64,000 nt of DNA from Comamonadaceae bacterium (GTDB lineage: Bacteria; Pseudomonadota; Gammaproteobacteria; Burkholderiales; Burkholderiaceae_C), in contig JAIXXF010000012.1 of assembly GCA_027490925.1 (NCBI GenBank), positions 29,676 through 93,675 of the forward strand. Reading direction: 5' to 3'. Each line of letters starts with the position of its first letter. Positions within the stretch are counted from its first letter, which is position 1. This document shows positions 26,352 to 35,371 of the stretch, one piece after another. The notes under the pieces are model-generated. The model searched no databases, was not told the DNA's origin, and saw only the letters and a program-made list of their open reading frames with translations. A program made the position numbers and the translations under genes.

Positions 26352-26906
26352 ATGAAAATCGCTCAAGAAATCCGCGCCGGCAACGTCATCATGCACGGTA
26401 AAGACCCCATGGTTGTGCTCAAGACCGAGTACAGCCGAGGCGGCCGCAACTCGGCCACCGTCCGCATGAAGCTGAAAAGTCTGATCGCCAACTTCGGCAC
26501 CGAAGTGGTGTTCAAAGCAGACGACAAGATGGACCAGATCATCTTGGACAAAAAGGACTGCACCTATTCCTACTTTGCCGACCCGATGTACGTGTGGATG
26601 GACGCCGAATACAACCAGTATGAAGTGGAAGCCGACAACATGGGCGACTCGCTGAACTACCTGGAGGACGGTATGGCCGCCGAAGTGGTGTTCTACGACG
26701 GCAAGGCCATTTCTGTGGAACTCCCCACCAGCGTGGAACGCGAGATCACCTGGACAGAACCAGCGGTCAAAGGCGACACGTCGGGCAAAGTCCTCAAGCC
26801 AGCCAAGATCGCCACAGGCTTCGAGATCGGTGTGCCCATTTTTGTGGCGCAAGGTGACCGGGTGGAGATCGACACCCGAACCGGTGAATACCGCAAGCGC
26901 GTTTGA
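26352..26906 (+). CDS. efp: Translation elongation factor P
   Basis: A 184-residue EF-P of standard length with three beta-barrel domains. The modified-loop residue is Arg32 in the segment [12 protein letters not shown], the form rhamnosylated by EarP, rather than the Lys used in the EpmA/EpmB system. The family C-terminus reads [14 protein letters not shown]. It relieves ribosome stalling at consecutive prolines. A strong terminator follows directly, so the earP-efp unit ends here. Confidence 0.97.
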   Translation: MKIAQEIRAGNVIMHGKDPMVVLKTEYSRGGRNSATVRMKLKSLIANFGTEVVFKADDKMDQIILDKKDCTYSYFADPMYVWMDAEYNQYEVEADNMGDSLNYLEDGMAAEVVFYDGKAISVELPTSVEREITWTEPAVKGDTSGKVLKPAKIATGFEIGVPIFVAQGDRVEIDTRTGEYRKRV

Positions 26907-26922
26907 AGCCCCCTTCTCCACC

Positions 26923-26946
26923 AAAGGCCCCATCAGGGGCCTTTTT
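26923..26946 (+). terminator. Rho-independent terminator after efp
   Basis: Stem AAAGGCCCC / GGGGCCTTT with loop ATCA and a T-run continuing to 26946, starting 16 bp after the efp stop codon. Confidence 0.9.
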
Positions 26947-26996
26947 CATGGGCACCCCGTTCTTTCACAAAGCGCCAACGCCCACACAATCAATCC

Positions 26997-27863
26997 ATGG
27001 ACCAAATCGAATACTGGAAAGACCGCCGTCTCGCAGACGCATGGGCCACCCTGCAGGCACACGCCCAACAGGGCGTTCCACTCGCTCCAGACCCATCCCG
27101 TCTGGCTTTTGCCGACCCAGAGTTTTTGCTTCGCCGCGAGACACGTGGCATTCGCTTTCAGCTGGAACTGCTCAAACCGGACTTGGCCCAACATGAACAG
27201 GGCATTGAGAACACAGTGGTGGTGTTTGGCAGTGCGCGGTTTTGCAGCGAAGAAGCCGCGCGCGAGTTGTTGGCGCGCGCCGAGGCCAGCGGGGATAAGC
27301 CGGCCAGCGCACGAGCCCAAACGCTGCTGCGCAACGCACGCTACTACGAAGCGGCCCGCGCCTTCGGCGGCTTAGTAGCCCGGCATTGCGCCGACTGGCC
27401 CGCCAGCGAACAACTGTTTGTTTGCACTGGCGGTGGTCCGGGCATCATGGAAGCGGCCAATCGCGGCGTCCATGAAGCGGGTGGCCGCAGTGTGGGCCTG
27501 TCCATCGCGCTGCCCCGCGAAGAAGCGCCCAACCCGTACATCACCCCCAGTTTGAGCTTCAAGTTCCACTACTTCGCGCTGCGCAAAATGCACTTCATGA
27601 TGCGAGCGAAGGCACTGGTCGCTTTTCCGGGCGGGTTCGGTACGCTGGACGAGCTGTTCGAGACCATCACCCTGATCCAGACTCGTAAAGCCAAACCTGT
27701 ACCTGTGATCCTGTTCGGCACCGACTACTGGCAGCGACTGTTCAATCCACAAGTGCTGGTGGACGAAGGCGCCATTTCAGACAGCGACCTCCAGTTGTTC
27801 CAGTACCTGGACGATCCCCAAGACGCCTGGGACGCGATCCAGCTCTTTTACAACTCGCATTGA
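26997..27863 (+). CDS. LOG-family Rossmann-fold protein (cytokinin riboside monophosphate phosphoribohydrolase-like)
   Basis: A 288-residue TIGR00730-type protein. The core has VVVFGSARF, then VCTGGGPGIMEAANRG and the signature PGGFGTLDELFE. Around 100 extra N-terminal residues distinguish it from the short plant-type LOG proteins. Related enzymes cleave nucleoside monophosphates to free base and ribose phosphate; the bacterial role is usually nucleotide salvage or housecleaning. It is a single gene, 91 bp after efp and convergent with rmuC. Confidence 0.9.
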   Translation: MDQIEYWKDRRLADAWATLQAHAQQGVPLAPDPSRLAFADPEFLLRRETRGIRFQLELLKPDLAQHEQGIENTVVVFGSARFCSEEAARELLARAEASGDKPASARAQTLLRNARYYEAARAFGGLVARHCADWPASEQLFVCTGGGPGIMEAANRGVHEAGGRSVGLSIALPREEAPNPYITPSLSFKFHYFALRKMHFMMRAKALVAFPGGFGTLDELFETITLIQTRKAKPVPVILFGTDYWQRLFNPQVLVDEGAISDSDLQLFQYLDDPQDAWDAIQLFYNSH

Positions 27864-27905
27864 ATGCAGCAGTGGTCCTGGGTGGGCTGGTTTCAACCCA
27901 CCCGT

Positions 27906-29264
27906 TCATGCGCCGTTGTCGGCGTCGCCCGCATTGGGGATCAGCGCCTGGGCTTCGCTTTCTGGCAGTGACTCCACCACCTTCAGCGCGCGTCGCATCT
28001 GGTTGGTTCGTGTGGTGGCGATCTCAAGGGTATCGGAGGCCTTGCGCACCTGCTCACGGATTTTCTCCACCCAGGTGCCATAACGCTCAAATTCGGTCTT
28101 CACTGCGCCCAAGACTTTCCACACCTCCGACGCCTGCTGCTCCAGCGCGAGCGTTCGGAATCCCATGTGCAGGCTGTTGAGCATCGCCAGCAATGTGGTG
28201 GGACCGGCGAGCGTGACGCGGTGGTCTCGTTGCAAGCTGTCCATCAGCCCCGGGCGCCGCAGCACTTCAGCGTAAAGACTTTCTATGGGCAAGAACAAAA
28301 TCGCGAAGTCGGTGGTGTGCGGCGGTGCCAGGTAGCTGTCAGCGATCGCTTTGGCCTCGGTCCGGATGCGCGACTCCAGCGCCTTGGCAGCGGCTTCTGC
28401 GCCAGCGGCGTCAGCCCGCTCGTGCGCATCCAGCAAACGCTCGTAATCGTCGCGGGGAAACTTGGCGTCAATCGGTAACCACACCGGTGTCCCATCGGCG
28501 CTGCGGCCCGGAAAACGCACCGCGAAGTCCACTCGCTGGTTGCTGCGCGGCTTGGTCTCCACCTGCTTACCAAACTGGTCGGTGGTCAACACCTGCTCCA
28601 GCAGCGACTCCAGCTGGATCTCACCGAACATGCCGCGGGTTTTCACGTTGGTCAGCACCCGCTGTAAATCGCCTACGCCCTGGGCCAGGCTTTGCATTTG
28701 ACCCAGCCCTTGGTGCACCTGCTCCAGCCGATCAGCGACCTGCTTGAAGCTCTCTCCCAACCGGGTCTCCAACGTATGTTGCAGCTTTTCGTCCACAGTT
28801 CGTCTCATCTCCTCCAGCTTGGCCAGGTTCGATTCTTGGAGTTGAGTGAGCTGGGTTTCCAGGGTGCCTCGCACCTCGTGCATGCGCCTGGCGTTGCCCT
28901 CGCTCAGGCTCTGTAGCTGCGTACTGAGGGTGTCGGACAAGGTCTTTTGCAGCAGGCTGAGCTGCTGACCAAAAGCATCGATCTGCGCGTTTTGGGTACG
29001 GGTTGCTTCGGCGCTTTGCAGCACGAGCGCCTGCTGGAAGCTCGCCAAATTGCCGCCAAGCTCGAGACGACCGAGTCGCGCGGACTCGTTGATATCATGC
29101 CTCAGTTCGCGCTCCAGACGCTCGTTCGCACGGGTCACGCTTTGGAGCCACTCAGCAGACAGGCCGTTCGTCTTGCGACGCCAAAGCAACCAAGACAAAA
29201 GCGCCACGTTCACAGCAACCAGTCCTACCAGCGCCCACAAACCCATTGGTTCCAGAAGACCCAT
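27906..29264 (-). CDS. rmuC: DNA recombination protein RmuC
   Basis: About 452 residues from ATG 29264; a GTG at 29285 is possible but overlaps the preceding gene more. One N-terminal membrane helix (LWALVGLVAVNVALLSWLLW) is followed by a long coiled coil (residues ~45-190) and the RmuC nuclease-like domain, with GNLRLQ-type pattern replaced by MFGEIQLESLLEQVLT, then FAVRFPG, LPIDAKFPRDDYERL and FAILFLPIESLYAEVL. It limits inversions between short repeats. Immediately downstream of a 2-hydroxyacid dehydrogenase (11-nt stop-to-start arrangement). Confidence 0.93.
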   Translation of the reverse strand: MGLLEPMGLWALVGLVAVNVALLSWLLWRRKTNGLSAEWLQSVTRANERLERELRHDINESARLGRLELGGNLASFQQALVLQSAEATRTQNAQIDAFGQQLSLLQKTLSDTLSTQLQSLSEGNARRMHEVRGTLETQLTQLQESNLAKLEEMRRTVDEKLQHTLETRLGESFKQVADRLEQVHQGLGQMQSLAQGVGDLQRVLTNVKTRGMFGEIQLESLLEQVLTTDQFGKQVETKPRSNQRVDFAVRFPGRSADGTPVWLPIDAKFPRDDYERLLDAHERADAAGAEAAAKALESRIRTEAKAIADSYLAPPHTTDFAILFLPIESLYAEVLRRPGLMDSLQRDHRVTLAGPTTLLAMLNSLHMGFRTLALEQQASEVWKVLGAVKTEFERYGTWVEKIREQVRKASDTLEIATTRTNQMRRALKVVESLPESEAQALIPNAGDADNGA

Positions 29265-29274
29265 GGCTGTGGGC

Positions 29275-30261
29275 TCAGCGCACAATCGACGTCACGGTGT
29301 TGACGGGCGTCAACACGCGCCCTTCGGTGAAGAAGGACACCAAATTATCGGCAGCCAAACGAGCCATCGCCATGCGGGTCGGCCCGCTGGCGCTGGCAAT
29401 GTGCGGCGTCAACACCACATTGGGCAGCGTCAGCAAATCGGGGAGAACTGCGGGCTCACCCTCGAAAACGTCCAGGCCGGCCCCGGCAATGGTTCGGGCC
29501 TTGAGGGCCGCCGCCAACGCAACGTCGTCGACGATCCCACCCCGTGCGATGTTGGTCAGTGTCGCGGTCGGCTTCATTTGTGCCAACTCGGCTGCACCGA
29601 TCGCGTGGTGCGATTCAGCCGAGTAGGGCAACACCAAGACGAGGTGATCGGCCCTCTGCAGCAGCTCAGCCTTGCTGACGTAGCTGGCCCGGCAACGCGC
29701 CTCTGTCGCCGGGTCGAGCCGGGTGCGGTTGTGATAAATCACCTCCATGCCGAAACCGTGAGCCCCCCGACTGGCGATGCCCTGACCGATGCGACCCATG
29801 CCCAAAATGCCCAGAGTGGCACCGTGGATGTCGCTGCCAGTGAACATGTCGTAGCGCCATTTTGTCCACTCGCCACGGCGCAAGAAATGCTCGCTCTCGG
29901 TCAAGCGGCGCGCGGTTGCCATCATGAGCGCAAAGCCAAAATCGGCGGTGGTGTCGGTCAGCACGTCCGGCGTGTTGGTGCCTTGTACGCCGCGCTCGGT
30001 CATCGCTGGCAAGTCGAAGTTGTTGTACCCCACCGCCATGTTGGCCACCACCTTGAGCTGTGGACAGGCGACCAGAAGGTCGGAATCGATCCGCTCACTC
30101 CCCGTGGTCAGCGCACCGTCAACACCCTGCAGCCGAGCGATGAGCTCGCTTTTGGTCAAGACTTGATCGGTTTGGTTCGTGGCAACGTCGAAACGCGTGG
30201 ACAGCGACTCGATAATGGCTGGGAATACGGCCCGGGCCAGCAGGATTTTTGGTTTTGTCAT
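29275..30261 (-). CDS. D-2-hydroxyacid dehydrogenase (glyoxylate/hydroxypyruvate reductase type)
   Basis: A 328-residue NAD(P)-dependent enzyme. The Rossmann motif is GMGRIGQGIASRG. The catalytic set is Arg in NIARGGIVDD, Glu in DVFEGEP and His in LTPHIASAS. VGYNNFDL near residue 80 and TTADFGFALMMATARR are family landmarks. Most similar in pattern to GhrB-like reductases that act on glyoxylate, hydroxypyruvate or 2-ketogluconate. Its stop lies next to the antiporter stop-start junction (1-bp gap from 30263), so it belongs to the same minus-strand unit as the antiporter and rmuC. Confidence 0.88.
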   Translation of the reverse strand: MTKPKILLARAVFPAIIESLSTRFDVATNQTDQVLTKSELIARLQGVDGALTTGSERIDSDLLVACPQLKVVANMAVGYNNFDLPAMTERGVQGTNTPDVLTDTTADFGFALMMATARRLTESEHFLRRGEWTKWRYDMFTGSDIHGATLGILGMGRIGQGIASRGAHGFGMEVIYHNRTRLDPATEARCRASYVSKAELLQRADHLVLVLPYSAESHHAIGAAELAQMKPTATLTNIARGGIVDDVALAAALKARTIAGAGLDVFEGEPAVLPDLLTLPNVVLTPHIASASGPTRMAMARLAADNLVSFFTEGRVLTPVNTVTSIVR

Positions 30262-30262
30262 G

Positions 30263-31669
30263 TCATCGGAACCAAATGAAAGTCATAGCTACGAAAAGCG
30301 GCAGGAGAATGCCAATCGACCACAGCATGTAGCCAAAGAAGCTGGGCATTCTGACACCCCTGTCTTCGGCAATGGCTTTGACCATCAGGTTGGGTGCATT
30401 GCCGATATAGGTGTTCGCTCCCATGAACACCGCCCCGGCGGAGATGGCGGCCAGGGTCGCCGCATTGGCGCCCATCAGCACTTGGGGATCTCCACCCGCG
30501 GTGTTGAAAAACACCAGATAAGTGGGCGCATTGTCCAAAAACGAACTGAGCAAGCCGGTGGCCCAAAAATACATGGCAGGGTCAGGTTGACCGTCTAGAC
30601 CGGTCACTGCTGCCACCACCGGGCCGAAAGGCCCTTGGGCACCAGCCTTCAACATGGCAATGACGGGCACGATGGTGACGAAAATGCCTGCGAAAAGCTT
30701 CGCGACCTCCGCCATGGGTGCCCAAGAGAACTGGTTCTCGTGGTGAATGCGAGCGGGCGTGATCCATAAAGACAACGCGGTCACCAGCAGCAGCCCCACA
30801 TCGCGCACCAAACTGGGCAGACCAATGTCGGTGCCCAAAACATGGATCGCCACTGGAGATGTCCAGACCCCACTCATCAGCACCAGCCCAGCGATGGCCG
30901 CCAACAACACGAAGTTCCAGGCGCCGTCAAAATCGATTGGACCTTGACCAGAGCTAGTGAGTCCAGGGAGGGTACGCTCGGTGCGGTGGTGGTGGCGGTC
31001 AATGAGGTGGTGAATCACAAGAAGTGAAGCCACCAAAAACAGGGTTTCGGAAAAAATGTGACGGACTGTCCAAAAGAAATCCACGCCCTTGAGAAATCCG
31101 AGAAACAAAGGGGGGTCGCCCAGCGGTGTGAGAGCACCGCCAGCGTTGGACACGATGAATATGAAAAAAACGATCGTGTGCACTTGGTGGTTTCGGTGAG
31201 CGTTGGCTCGGATCAGAGGCCGTATCAGCAGCATGGACGCCCCAGTTGTCCCCATGAAGCTGGCCATCACCGCACCCATCGCCAACATTGCGGTGTTGAG
31301 GGCGGGCGTGCCCCTCAAATTGCCGCGGATGTGAATGCCTCCGGCAACGGTGAACAACGCGGTGAGCAACACAATGAAGGGCAAGTATTCAGCCACAGCC
31401 GCATGGGCCAGGTGAGAGCCGGCTGTTGCCCAGCCCTGTGTCGCTCCAAACGGCAGCAGAAACGCCAGCGCCCAGGCCATCGCGACCTTGCCTTGGTGCA
31501 GGTGCCAAATACGCGGCATCAGCAATGGCATGAGCGCGATGGACAAAAGCACCCCAACGAACGGCAAACCCCAAGCGACAGAGAGCCGCCCTCCCTCAAG
31601 CTCGGCGGCGGATACGGCCCCTGGGAACAGCACAGCAGGCCAGGCGGCCAATAACGGCAGTCGCTTCAT
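30263..31669 (-). CDS. NhaD-like sodium:proton antiporter / CitMHS-type transporter
   Basis: A 468-residue inner-membrane protein with about twelve helices and a cleavable-looking N-terminal hydrophobic segment. Landmarks are LTALFTVAGGIHIRGNLRGT, SFMGTTGASMLLIRPLIRAN and FFIFIVSNAGGALTPLGDPPL, which are characteristic of the ArsB/NhaD ion-transporter superfamily. Start ATG 31669 follows a GGAGGAG ribosome site; the site overlaps a perfect palindrome CCTCCGGAGG (31681-31690). Cation/proton exchange is the best guess, but organic-acid transport is possible for the CitMHS_2 branch. Confidence 0.82.
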   Translation of the reverse strand: MKRLPLLAAWPAVLFPGAVSAAELEGGRLSVAWGLPFVGVLLSIALMPLLMPRIWHLHQGKVAMAWALAFLLPFGATQGWATAGSHLAHAAVAEYLPFIVLLTALFTVAGGIHIRGNLRGTPALNTAMLAMGAVMASFMGTTGASMLLIRPLIRANAHRNHQVHTIVFFIFIVSNAGGALTPLGDPPLFLGFLKGVDFFWTVRHIFSETLFLVASLLVIHHLIDRHHHRTERTLPGLTSSGQGPIDFDGAWNFVLLAAIAGLVLMSGVWTSPVAIHVLGTDIGLPSLVRDVGLLLVTALSLWITPARIHHENQFSWAPMAEVAKLFAGIFVTIVPVIAMLKAGAQGPFGPVVAAVTGLDGQPDPAMYFWATGLLSSFLDNAPTYLVFFNTAGGDPQVLMGANAATLAAISAGAVFMGANTYIGNAPNLMVKAIAEDRGVRMPSFFGYMLWSIGILLPLFVAMTFIWFR

Positions 31670-31904
31670 GAATGGTGTCTCCTCCGGAGGATTGGGCCGA
31701 TCGGATTGTGCACGACGCACCGTTGCGCAAGTTCGGCCGGAAACACCGTGGATTTCAACGTTTGTTGGGTCGTTTCATTTTTTGTTTAAGGTGTACAAAG
31801 CGTGCGTATGCGCCCAGGGGTGGCTTGCCAGAGTAACCGTTTCCATTTAACTGGTACGCTGGGTTGGCGAGCCACTCACCCCAACCACCAACGCCACTGG
31901 CCAA

Positions 31905-33776
31905 ATGCGCTTCAAACTGAGTCTGCTGTTTTTTTCCCTGTCCCTGGTCGCCCTGCTGATCGGCGGCGTGGTCGTGCGCTTTTGGATCATCGAGTTTCAA
32001 GACCAAGCATTGACCGACACCATGCGACGGGGCGCGCAGTTGGGCGCACTGACCGTCGACGCGGCCATCGCCTCACGCCAGCGAGAGCTGGCTTCGGTGG
32101 CCGCAGGCTTGACCGACACCAATGCGGTCACGGCGCAAGATGGCCGGTCGCTGCAAAACACACTGGCTGGGCTCAAGCGCAGCGGCTTCGCTTGGGCGGC
32201 TGTCGTTGACCAGAATGGGCAAGTGCTGGCTTCGTCGCTTACCGCGCCTGCGAGCAGCCCTGTCCCCTCGCAAACCACCTGGCTGCTTCGTGGTCAACAA
32301 GGGGCGTTTGTCAGTGACCAATTCCAAGCCGACTGGCCAGCAGAGCCTGTCCCTGGCGCCGGAGCCGCTGCATGGGGTGTGTTACTGGCGACACCTGTCT
32401 CCGGTGTTGCGAGTGGCCCCTCCGACTCAGAAACGCAACCCAAACCAGCCGTTCTGGTCGCCATGCTGGCGGCGCCATGGCGCGAATCGTTGCAAAAAGC
32501 GCTGCAACCCCTGGCAAACGCTGCCGCCCTCGGCTCGGCACCCACGGTGGCTGTTTGGACGCCACGCGGTACCCTCGTCTTCGGCGGAGGCAGCCCGCCC
32601 AACATCGCACTTACAACAGGGCAATGTGGCGTGGTCAACGCGCGTCTGCGGTGTTTGGCCACAGGGCCAGCTCGCCTGGACTTCCCTGGTTTGGGGTGGC
32701 AGGTGGTCTTGGAAATACCCGAATCGCTGGCGGCGTCTGCGGTTGCAGACTTTGACCGACGTTTGGGGACACTGGGCGGCGCGTTGGCCCTGCTTTTGGC
32801 GGTCGGGGCTTGGTGGCTGGCCGACCGAGTCAGCAGACCTGTATTGGCTGCCAAACGGTTGGCCACCCGCATGGCCACCGGGGACCGCGATCCCAACTTG
32901 CCGAGCGCAACCAAAGTCACCGGACCGTTGGGCGCAGCGCTGGGCCAATTGCTCACCGGGTTGCGACAACAAGAGGCGGAATGGGTGCGTACTCAGATGG
33001 ACCTTGAGACCCGGGTGGCAGACCGGGCCCGGGAACTGGAGCGGGCGGTGGTAGAGCTGCAAGAAGCCAACACCGACCTTGATCGCTTCACCAGCATGGT
33101 GTCCCATGACCTTCTGGCGCCAGTGCGCGCCATGCGGACGTTTTCCGAGCTGCTATTAATGGATTACGCCGACCAGTTACCTGAGGAAGCGAGGCGGTTG
33201 CTCAACCGGGTGGACCAAGCCGGGCAGGACATGAGCAACTTGGTCAACGCACTGCACGCATTGGCCAAGCTGGGGAATAAACCCCTGCAGGTCGCCGATA
33301 CCGACATGCGTGGCGTGGTCATGCAAGCGATTCGAGCCCACACACCCGAATGGAACGCAGAGACGATCGACGTGGGACCACTACCGCACTGCACATGCGA
33401 CCCGGCCATGGTACGAGTCGTCTTCGACAACCTGATTGGCAACGCCGTGAAATACAGCCACCGACAGCCGGTGCCGCACATCACCGTCTCCGGTCAGGAC
33501 GAAGCCGAGCGCTGCGTTTACTGGGTGTCAGACAACGGCGCTGGCTTCGACCCTGCTTACGCCCACAGGCTGTTCCAAATCTTCCAACGCTTACATTCAC
33601 AAAGGGAGTACCCGGGCACTGGTGTGGGTCTTGCCACAGTGGCCCGCATTGTTCATCGACACGGTGGGAAGGTGTGGGCCGAGGGCACGCCCAACGAGGG
33701 CGCCACGTTTTACTTTTCATTGCCTAAGCGAGCCGTCGGGGCTAAAACCGAATTGTCTGTGCCCACAGACGCCTGA
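31905..33776 (+). CDS. Membrane-bound sensor histidine kinase (orphan)
   Basis: A 623-residue kinase. A first membrane helix at residues ~6-27 and a second near ~288-307 enclose a large periplasmic domain of about 260 residues. Next come a HAMP-like linker, a coiled coil (ARELERAVVELQEANTDLD), an H-box MVSHDLLAPVRAM with His401, and an ATPase domain with NLIGNAVKYS, DNGAGFD and PGTGVGLATVARIV. The H-box form is like phytochrome-type kinases. No response regulator gene is adjacent; flanking genes are a transporter on the opposite strand and a thioesterase. Confidence 0.9.
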   Translation: MRFKLSLLFFSLSLVALLIGGVVVRFWIIEFQDQALTDTMRRGAQLGALTVDAAIASRQRELASVAAGLTDTNAVTAQDGRSLQNTLAGLKRSGFAWAAVVDQNGQVLASSLTAPASSPVPSQTTWLLRGQQGAFVSDQFQADWPAEPVPGAGAAAWGVLLATPVSGVASGPSDSETQPKPAVLVAMLAAPWRESLQKALQPLANAAALGSAPTVAVWTPRGTLVFGGGSPPNIALTTGQCGVVNARLRCLATGPARLDFPGLGWQVVLEIPESLAASAVADFDRRLGTLGGALALLLAVGAWWLADRVSRPVLAAKRLATRMATGDRDPNLPSATKVTGPLGAALGQLLTGLRQQEAEWVRTQMDLETRVADRARELERAVVELQEANTDLDRFTSMVSHDLLAPVRAMRTFSELLLMDYADQLPEEARRLLNRVDQAGQDMSNLVNALHALAKLGNKPLQVADTDMRGVVMQAIRAHTPEWNAETIDVGPLPHCTCDPAMVRVVFDNLIGNAVKYSHRQPVPHITVSGQDEAERCVYWVSDNGAGFDPAYAHRLFQIFQRLHSQREYPGTGVGLATVARIVHRHGGKVWAEGTPNEGATFYFSLPKRAVGAKTELSVPTDA

Positions 33777-33829
33777 GTTGGTGATGTGCCCGCTGGCTCT
33801 AGGGCGGAAGTGAACCGAAGGGCCCCGCT

Positions 33830-34273
33830 TCAACAGAGGTTCTGCAGCACCGCCTGCAGTGCCTTTGGAATAGACACGGGGCGCCGTGTGATGCGATCCA
33901 CATACACGTGGACAAAGTGCCCCTTGGCTGCACACAAGGTCTGGTCGTCTGCAAACAGTCCCACTTCGTAGCGGACGCTGGACGACCCGATCCGGGCAAC
34001 CCGTATGCCAGCATCGACCCGCTGCGGAAAGGCCAGAGGTGCAAAGTAGTTGCACTGTGTTTCCACCACCAGCCCGATGGTGTTGCCGCCGTGAATGTCC
34101 AAAACGCCCTGCTCGATCAGGTACGCGTTCACCGCAGTGTCGAACCAGCTGTAGTACACCACGTTGTTAACGTGCCCATAGACGTCGTTGTCCATCCAAC
34201 GGGTCGAGATGGTTCGGAACGCCTTGTACGCGTCGCGATGCTCGGGATGGGGCTTAAAGTTTTCGGCGGTCAT
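33830..34273 (-). CDS. Acyl-CoA thioesterase, 4HBT/YbgC family
   Basis: A 147-residue hot-dog-fold protein. The catalytic-region motif RWMDNDVYGHVNNVVYYSWFD (Asp near residue 28, then HVNN) is followed by FDTAVNAYL and the beta-sheet core YEVGLFADDQTLCAAKGHFVHVYVD. It probably hydrolyses an acyl-CoA thioester. The ATG overlaps the stop of the deacetylase gene (ATGA), so the two form a coupled minus-strand pair. Confidence 0.88.
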   Translation of the reverse strand: MTAENFKPHPEHRDAYKAFRTISTRWMDNDVYGHVNNVVYYSWFDTAVNAYLIEQGVLDIHGGNTIGLVVETQCNYFAPLAFPQRVDAGIRVARIGSSSVRYEVGLFADDQTLCAAKGHFVHVYVDRITRRPVSIPKALQAVLQNLC

Positions 34274-35190
34274 GGACCAAGATTTTGCCAGCCACGGTAT
34301 GAACGAAGCGCCTCTGTGAACGTGTTGATTTGCGCGACAAGAGTGTCCTCAATTTGCCGCCCATACCCACCCGCCATCACAAACGCCAGAGGCACCCTGT
34401 GCGTACGTGCCCAGTCGAAGATGCGGCGGTCACGCGCCTGCAAACCTGCCCAGGTGAGTTTCAACCGACCGAGGCGATCGCCCTCGTGCGGGTCTGCACC
34501 TGCCAGATAAAGCACAAAGTCGGGGCGGAACCTCGCCTCCAACTCCACCAAAGCCCGCTCCAGTGCGACCAAGTAGGTTGAGTCGTCACAACCGTCTGGC
34601 AATGGCACGTCCAAGTCGCTGCGCTCCTTGCGAAACGGAAAGTTGTGCTCACCGTGCAACGACAGGGTGAACACCGAAGGGTCCGCTTGAAATATCTCAG
34701 CCGTGCCGTTGCCCTGGTGCACATCGAGGTCCACGACGGCCACTCTATATGGCCTGTCGTGGTGCCACGACTGGAGTGCTCGCGCTGCCACCGCCACATC
34801 GTTGAAGACACAAAATCCGCCACCTTGTGATCGGCCCGCGTGGTGAGTGCCACCAGCCAAGTTCGCCGAGATCCCGTCGCGCAAGGCCACACGGCAGGCT
34901 GCCAGCGTCGCCCCCACCGAGCGCCGGGCGCGCTCGGCCATGGCATTGCTCCAAGGAAAGCCGATCGCCTTGAGGCGCGGCGCGTCTAGAGTGCCATGGC
35001 TCACGGCCATGACGTAGGCATCCTCGTGAACGCGCAACAAATCGACGTTTTCGGCACGAGGGGCTTCCACAAGCCTTACCTCTGGGAGGTGAACCGACAC
35101 CTCATCGCGCAAGCGCCGGTACTTCTCCATGGGAAAACGGTGCCCCTCCGGCAGCGGAAGTACAAATTCGTCTGAGTAATGGGCGATCAC
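34270..35190 (-). CDS. Histone-deacetylase-family (AcuC/HDAC-like) amidohydrolase
   Basis: A 306-residue enzyme with the zinc-dependent deacetylase core. GGTHHAGRSQGGGFCVFNDVA holds the charge-relay His pair. VAVVDLDVHQGNGTAEIF carries the metal ligands Asp and His, and LAGADPHEGDRLG holds the third ligand Asp. Bacterial relatives remove acyl groups from lysine or from polyamines. Coupled to a downstream 4HBT thioesterase, which suggests a joint role in acyl-group metabolism. It is divergent from the phasin gene with a 180-bp shared control region. Confidence 0.88.
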   Translation of the reverse strand: MIAHYSDEFVLPLPEGHRFPMEKYRRLRDEVSVHLPEVRLVEAPRAENVDLLRVHEDAYVMAVSHGTLDAPRLKAIGFPWSNAMAERARRSVGATLAACRVALRDGISANLAGGTHHAGRSQGGGFCVFNDVAVAARALQSWHHDRPYRVAVVDLDVHQGNGTAEIFQADPSVFTLSLHGEHNFPFRKERSDLDVPLPDGCDDSTYLVALERALVELEARFRPDFVLYLAGADPHEGDRLGRLKLTWAGLQARDRRIFDWARTHRVPLAFVMAGGYGRQIEDTLVAQINTFTEALRSYRGWQNLGP

Positions 35191-35255
35191 ATCGTTCTCC
35201 TTTCGGGCTGCAGTGTAGGACGGCGCCGCGCCGTACTAGAGGCGTGAATCTATTT

Positions 35256-35270
35256 TGCTGCAACGCAACA
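35256..35270. promoter_or_regulatory. Operator-like repeat 1 (TGCTGCA-NN-GCAACA)
   Basis: First copy of a 15-bp element, TGCTGCAACGCAACA, located just upstream of the putative -35 box of the phasin promoter. An equal copy with two changed spacer bases is at 35314-35328. Such paired sites suggest a repressor; PhaR is the known regulator of phasin genes. Confidence 0.6.
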
Positions 35271-35278
35271 AAAAGAGC

Positions 35279-35306
35279 TTGTGGAAGCCGGACCAGTGCT
35301 TATAAT
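35279..35306 (+). promoter_or_regulatory. Phasin promoter
   Basis: A perfect -10 hexamer TATAAT at 35301-35306 with TTGTGG at 35279-35284 as a partial -35 box and a 16-bp spacer. Transcription would begin near 35313, about 60 nt before the phasin start codon, which follows an AGGAG site. Confidence 0.65.
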
Positions 35307-35313
35307 TTGTCCA

Positions 35314-35328
35314 TGCTGCACTGCAACA
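35314..35328. promoter_or_regulatory. Operator-like repeat 2 (TGCTGCA-NN-GCAACA)
   Basis: Second copy, TGCTGCACTGCAACA, at or just after the predicted transcription start. Together with the copy at 35256-35270 it brackets the promoter, an arrangement expected for a repressor that blocks RNA polymerase. Confidence 0.6.
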
Positions 35329-35371
35329 TTTGTTGAGAGCAGTTCTTTTGTAACCCCATAGGAGAATGAAG

